From Vibrio cyclitrophicus (GTDB taxonomy: Bacteria > Pseudomonadota > Gammaproteobacteria > Enterobacterales > Vibrionaceae): a stretch of 64,000 nt of DNA. The stretch lies in assembly GCF_024347435.1 (NCBI RefSeq), contig NZ_AP025481.1, forward strand, positions 558,001-622,000, written 5' to 3'. The position numbers and the translations under genes were made by a program. The notes below the pieces were generated by a model. It had not been told where the DNA came from. It worked only from the letters and a program-made list of their open reading frames with translations, and ran no database searches. Below are positions 62,763-64,000 of this stretch, piece after piece (position 1 is the first letter of the stretch; every line of letters starts with the position of its first letter).

Positions 62763-64000
62763 ATGTACAAGCTATTGATATCAATCGCTGTATTGTGTGT
62801 TAGCGCTTTTTCTCCTGTTACACATGCTAAAGACTGGGATATTAAACAAATTCTAGTTCTGCACTCCTACGAACCTTCCTACCAATGGACCGCGGATTTC
62901 CAAAAAGGAATCGAAAACGCGTTCAAACACTCAAAAGCTGAAATAAAGCTCTCTGTAGAATACTTAGATACCAAGCGTATCCATAGCCCTGAGTATTACG
63001 ACGCTTTGGCAGCATACTTCGAAACTAAATATTCGGAGTATAAGTTTGATGGCGTCATTGTCACTGACGATAACGCAGCAAATTTTCTTAAGTCGTTAAG
63101 CTCAGTGATTGATCGTTCGACACCTGTTGTTGCTGCTGGTATCAATGATATTAGTACTGATATGTACGCGGTCACCGACAAGGCGACCGTGCTGTATGAG
63201 AATGACCATATTGATATTAATATTGCGCTTATTGCGCAATTAAGACCAAACCTTAAGAACTTATATTTTGTAAATGATTACAGTGTCACGTCTGAGTTGA
63301 TACGAAAAGAAGTGCATAAAGTAATGGCTGGATTTCCGCATATCAACTTGATTGAAATTGGAAGTCAAACGCTTGAACAAGCGAGCCAATACTTAAAGAC
63401 AATTTCTGTTGATGACGCTGTGTTACTCAGTCACTACAACACAGAGCTACATAAAGCAATTTACCACTCTTACAAAGAGGTAGCGGAGATCCTGTCAACT
63501 TCGAGCGCGGCACCTGTATTTGCGCTTTGGCAATTTAACATCTTAGGTGATGTATTCGGTGGCTATGTAAATCATTCACAAAGTATGGGGGAAGAGGCGG
63601 TCAATGCTTTGGATAAATACGTGCCGCTCGGATTTTCTGCCCCTTTAATTCCGGGTGATAATATACGTTTTGTCTTTAATTACCCTGCAATGAATAAGTT
63701 TGGTATTAACAAGAGTGCACTTCCTGAACAATCGGTAGTCATCAATGAACCAGCTTCTTTCATACGTAAGAATTTCCAAATACTGTTGGGTTTGATCATG
63801 GTGATTGCAGGGTTGAGTCTGATTATCGTAATGCAGTTCATTACTTTACGTCAGAAGAAAGAGTTAGCGAAGAAGAACAAACGAATCCTAGCCCTTCAGA
63901 AGCAGACACTAAATGTTCAAAAGGACATGATTCATGTATTGGGTGAGGCCATTGAAACCCGCTCTGGTGAGACAGGGAATCACGTTAAACGTGTCGCTAA
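62763..64000 (+). CDS. Periplasmic-sensor HD-GYP-type signalling protein, 3' partial
   Basis: The frame runs off the window end after 412 codons. Signal peptide MYKLLISIAVLCVSAFSPVTHA is followed by an ABC-substrate-binding-like periplasmic domain (~25-310; QILVLHSYEPSYQWTADFQK, FDGVIVTDDNAANFL, PVVAAGINDIS). A TM helix lies at ~338-360 and a short coiled coil after it. The start of an HD-GYP-type domain is visible (VLGEAIETRSGETGNHVKRVA). If complete, it would probably degrade c-di-GMP in response to a periplasmic ligand. The catalytic HD and GYP motifs lie beyond the window, so enzyme activity is inferred. Confidence 0.8.
   Translation, partial: MYKLLISIAVLCVSAFSPVTHAKDWDIKQILVLHSYEPSYQWTADFQKGIENAFKHSKAEIKLSVEYLDTKRIHSPEYYDALAAYFETKYSEYKFDGVIVTDDNAANFLKSLSSVIDRSTPVVAAGINDISTDMYAVTDKATVLYENDHIDINIALIAQLRPNLKNLYFVNDYSVTSELIRKEVHKVMAGFPHINLIEIGSQTLEQASQYLKTISVDDAVLLSHYNTELHKAIYHSYKEVAEILSTSSAAPVFALWQFNILGDVFGGYVNHSQSMGEEAVNALDKYVPLGFSAPLIPGDNIRFVFNYPAMNKFGINKSALPEQSVVINEPASFIRKNFQILLGLIMVIAGLSLIIVMQFITLRQKKELAKKNKRILALQKQTLNVQKDMIHVLGEAIETRSGETGNHVKRVA

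Overview
The window reads as a stretch of the second chromosome of a marine Vibrio, most like the Splendidus group. Reasons: moderate GC, the divergent glycine-cleavage locus (gcvP-gcvH-glyA / XRE-cupin regulator / gcvT) that vibrios keep on chromosome 2, an RpoS-like accessory sigma factor, a PL7 alginate lyase, a GlyGly-CTERM trypsin-like protease and several chemoreceptors and c-di-GMP enzymes. No rRNA, tRNA, transposase, phage genes or CRISPR array were found. Species assignment is inference.

Layout. 1-13.7 kb: the 3' part of a giant cadherin-like (tandem-95) repeat adhesin. 13.9-18 kb: an unknown small protein, an RpoQ/RpoS-like sigma factor, and a receiver-domain protein coupled to an HPt protein. 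18-21.4 kb: chemoreceptor, porin-like protein and miniature PstS-like protein. 21.5-25.2 kb: EmrAB-type efflux pair with a divergent LysR regulator. 25.3-31.7 kb: alginate lyase, PEBP-like protein, AraC regulator, CynX-type transporter, D-serine ammonia-lyase, nucleotidyltransferase-like protein. 31.8-33.1 kb: a second tryptophanyl-tRNA synthetase preceded by a 19-codon leader peptide with tandem Trp codons and foldable RNA. 33.2-42.5 kb: two lipoproteins, delta-class carbonic anhydrase, LysE exporter, SDR/LysR pair, a second chemoreceptor, an orphan type IV pilin, a MATE pump. 42.8-44.6 kb: two AT-rich genes (an unknown protein with an ExK motif and a PIN-domain protein), each bounded by complementary core sites of the kind that frame integron gene cassettes. 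44.6-52.3 kb: glycine cleavage and serine hydroxymethyltransferase. 52.4-57.8 kb: secreted protease, two small genes, ArfB, a HAD phosphatase, a diguanylate cyclase. 58-64 kb: formate-THF ligase, inosine-guanosine kinase, CreA-like lipoprotein, small lipoprotein, unknown protein and the start of a periplasmic-sensor HD-GYP protein.

How parts fit together. gcvPHT, glyA and fhs all feed the one-carbon folate pool used for purines, and gsk salvages purine nucleosides. PurR-like operators before gcvT and fhs suggest shared purine control. Many gene pairs show a regulator transcribed away from its likely target with an inverted repeat between them (emrAB/LysR, SDR/LysR, glyA/XRE). The two most unusual items are the Trp leader upstream of the extra TrpRS and the pair of cassette-like genes outside any visible integron.
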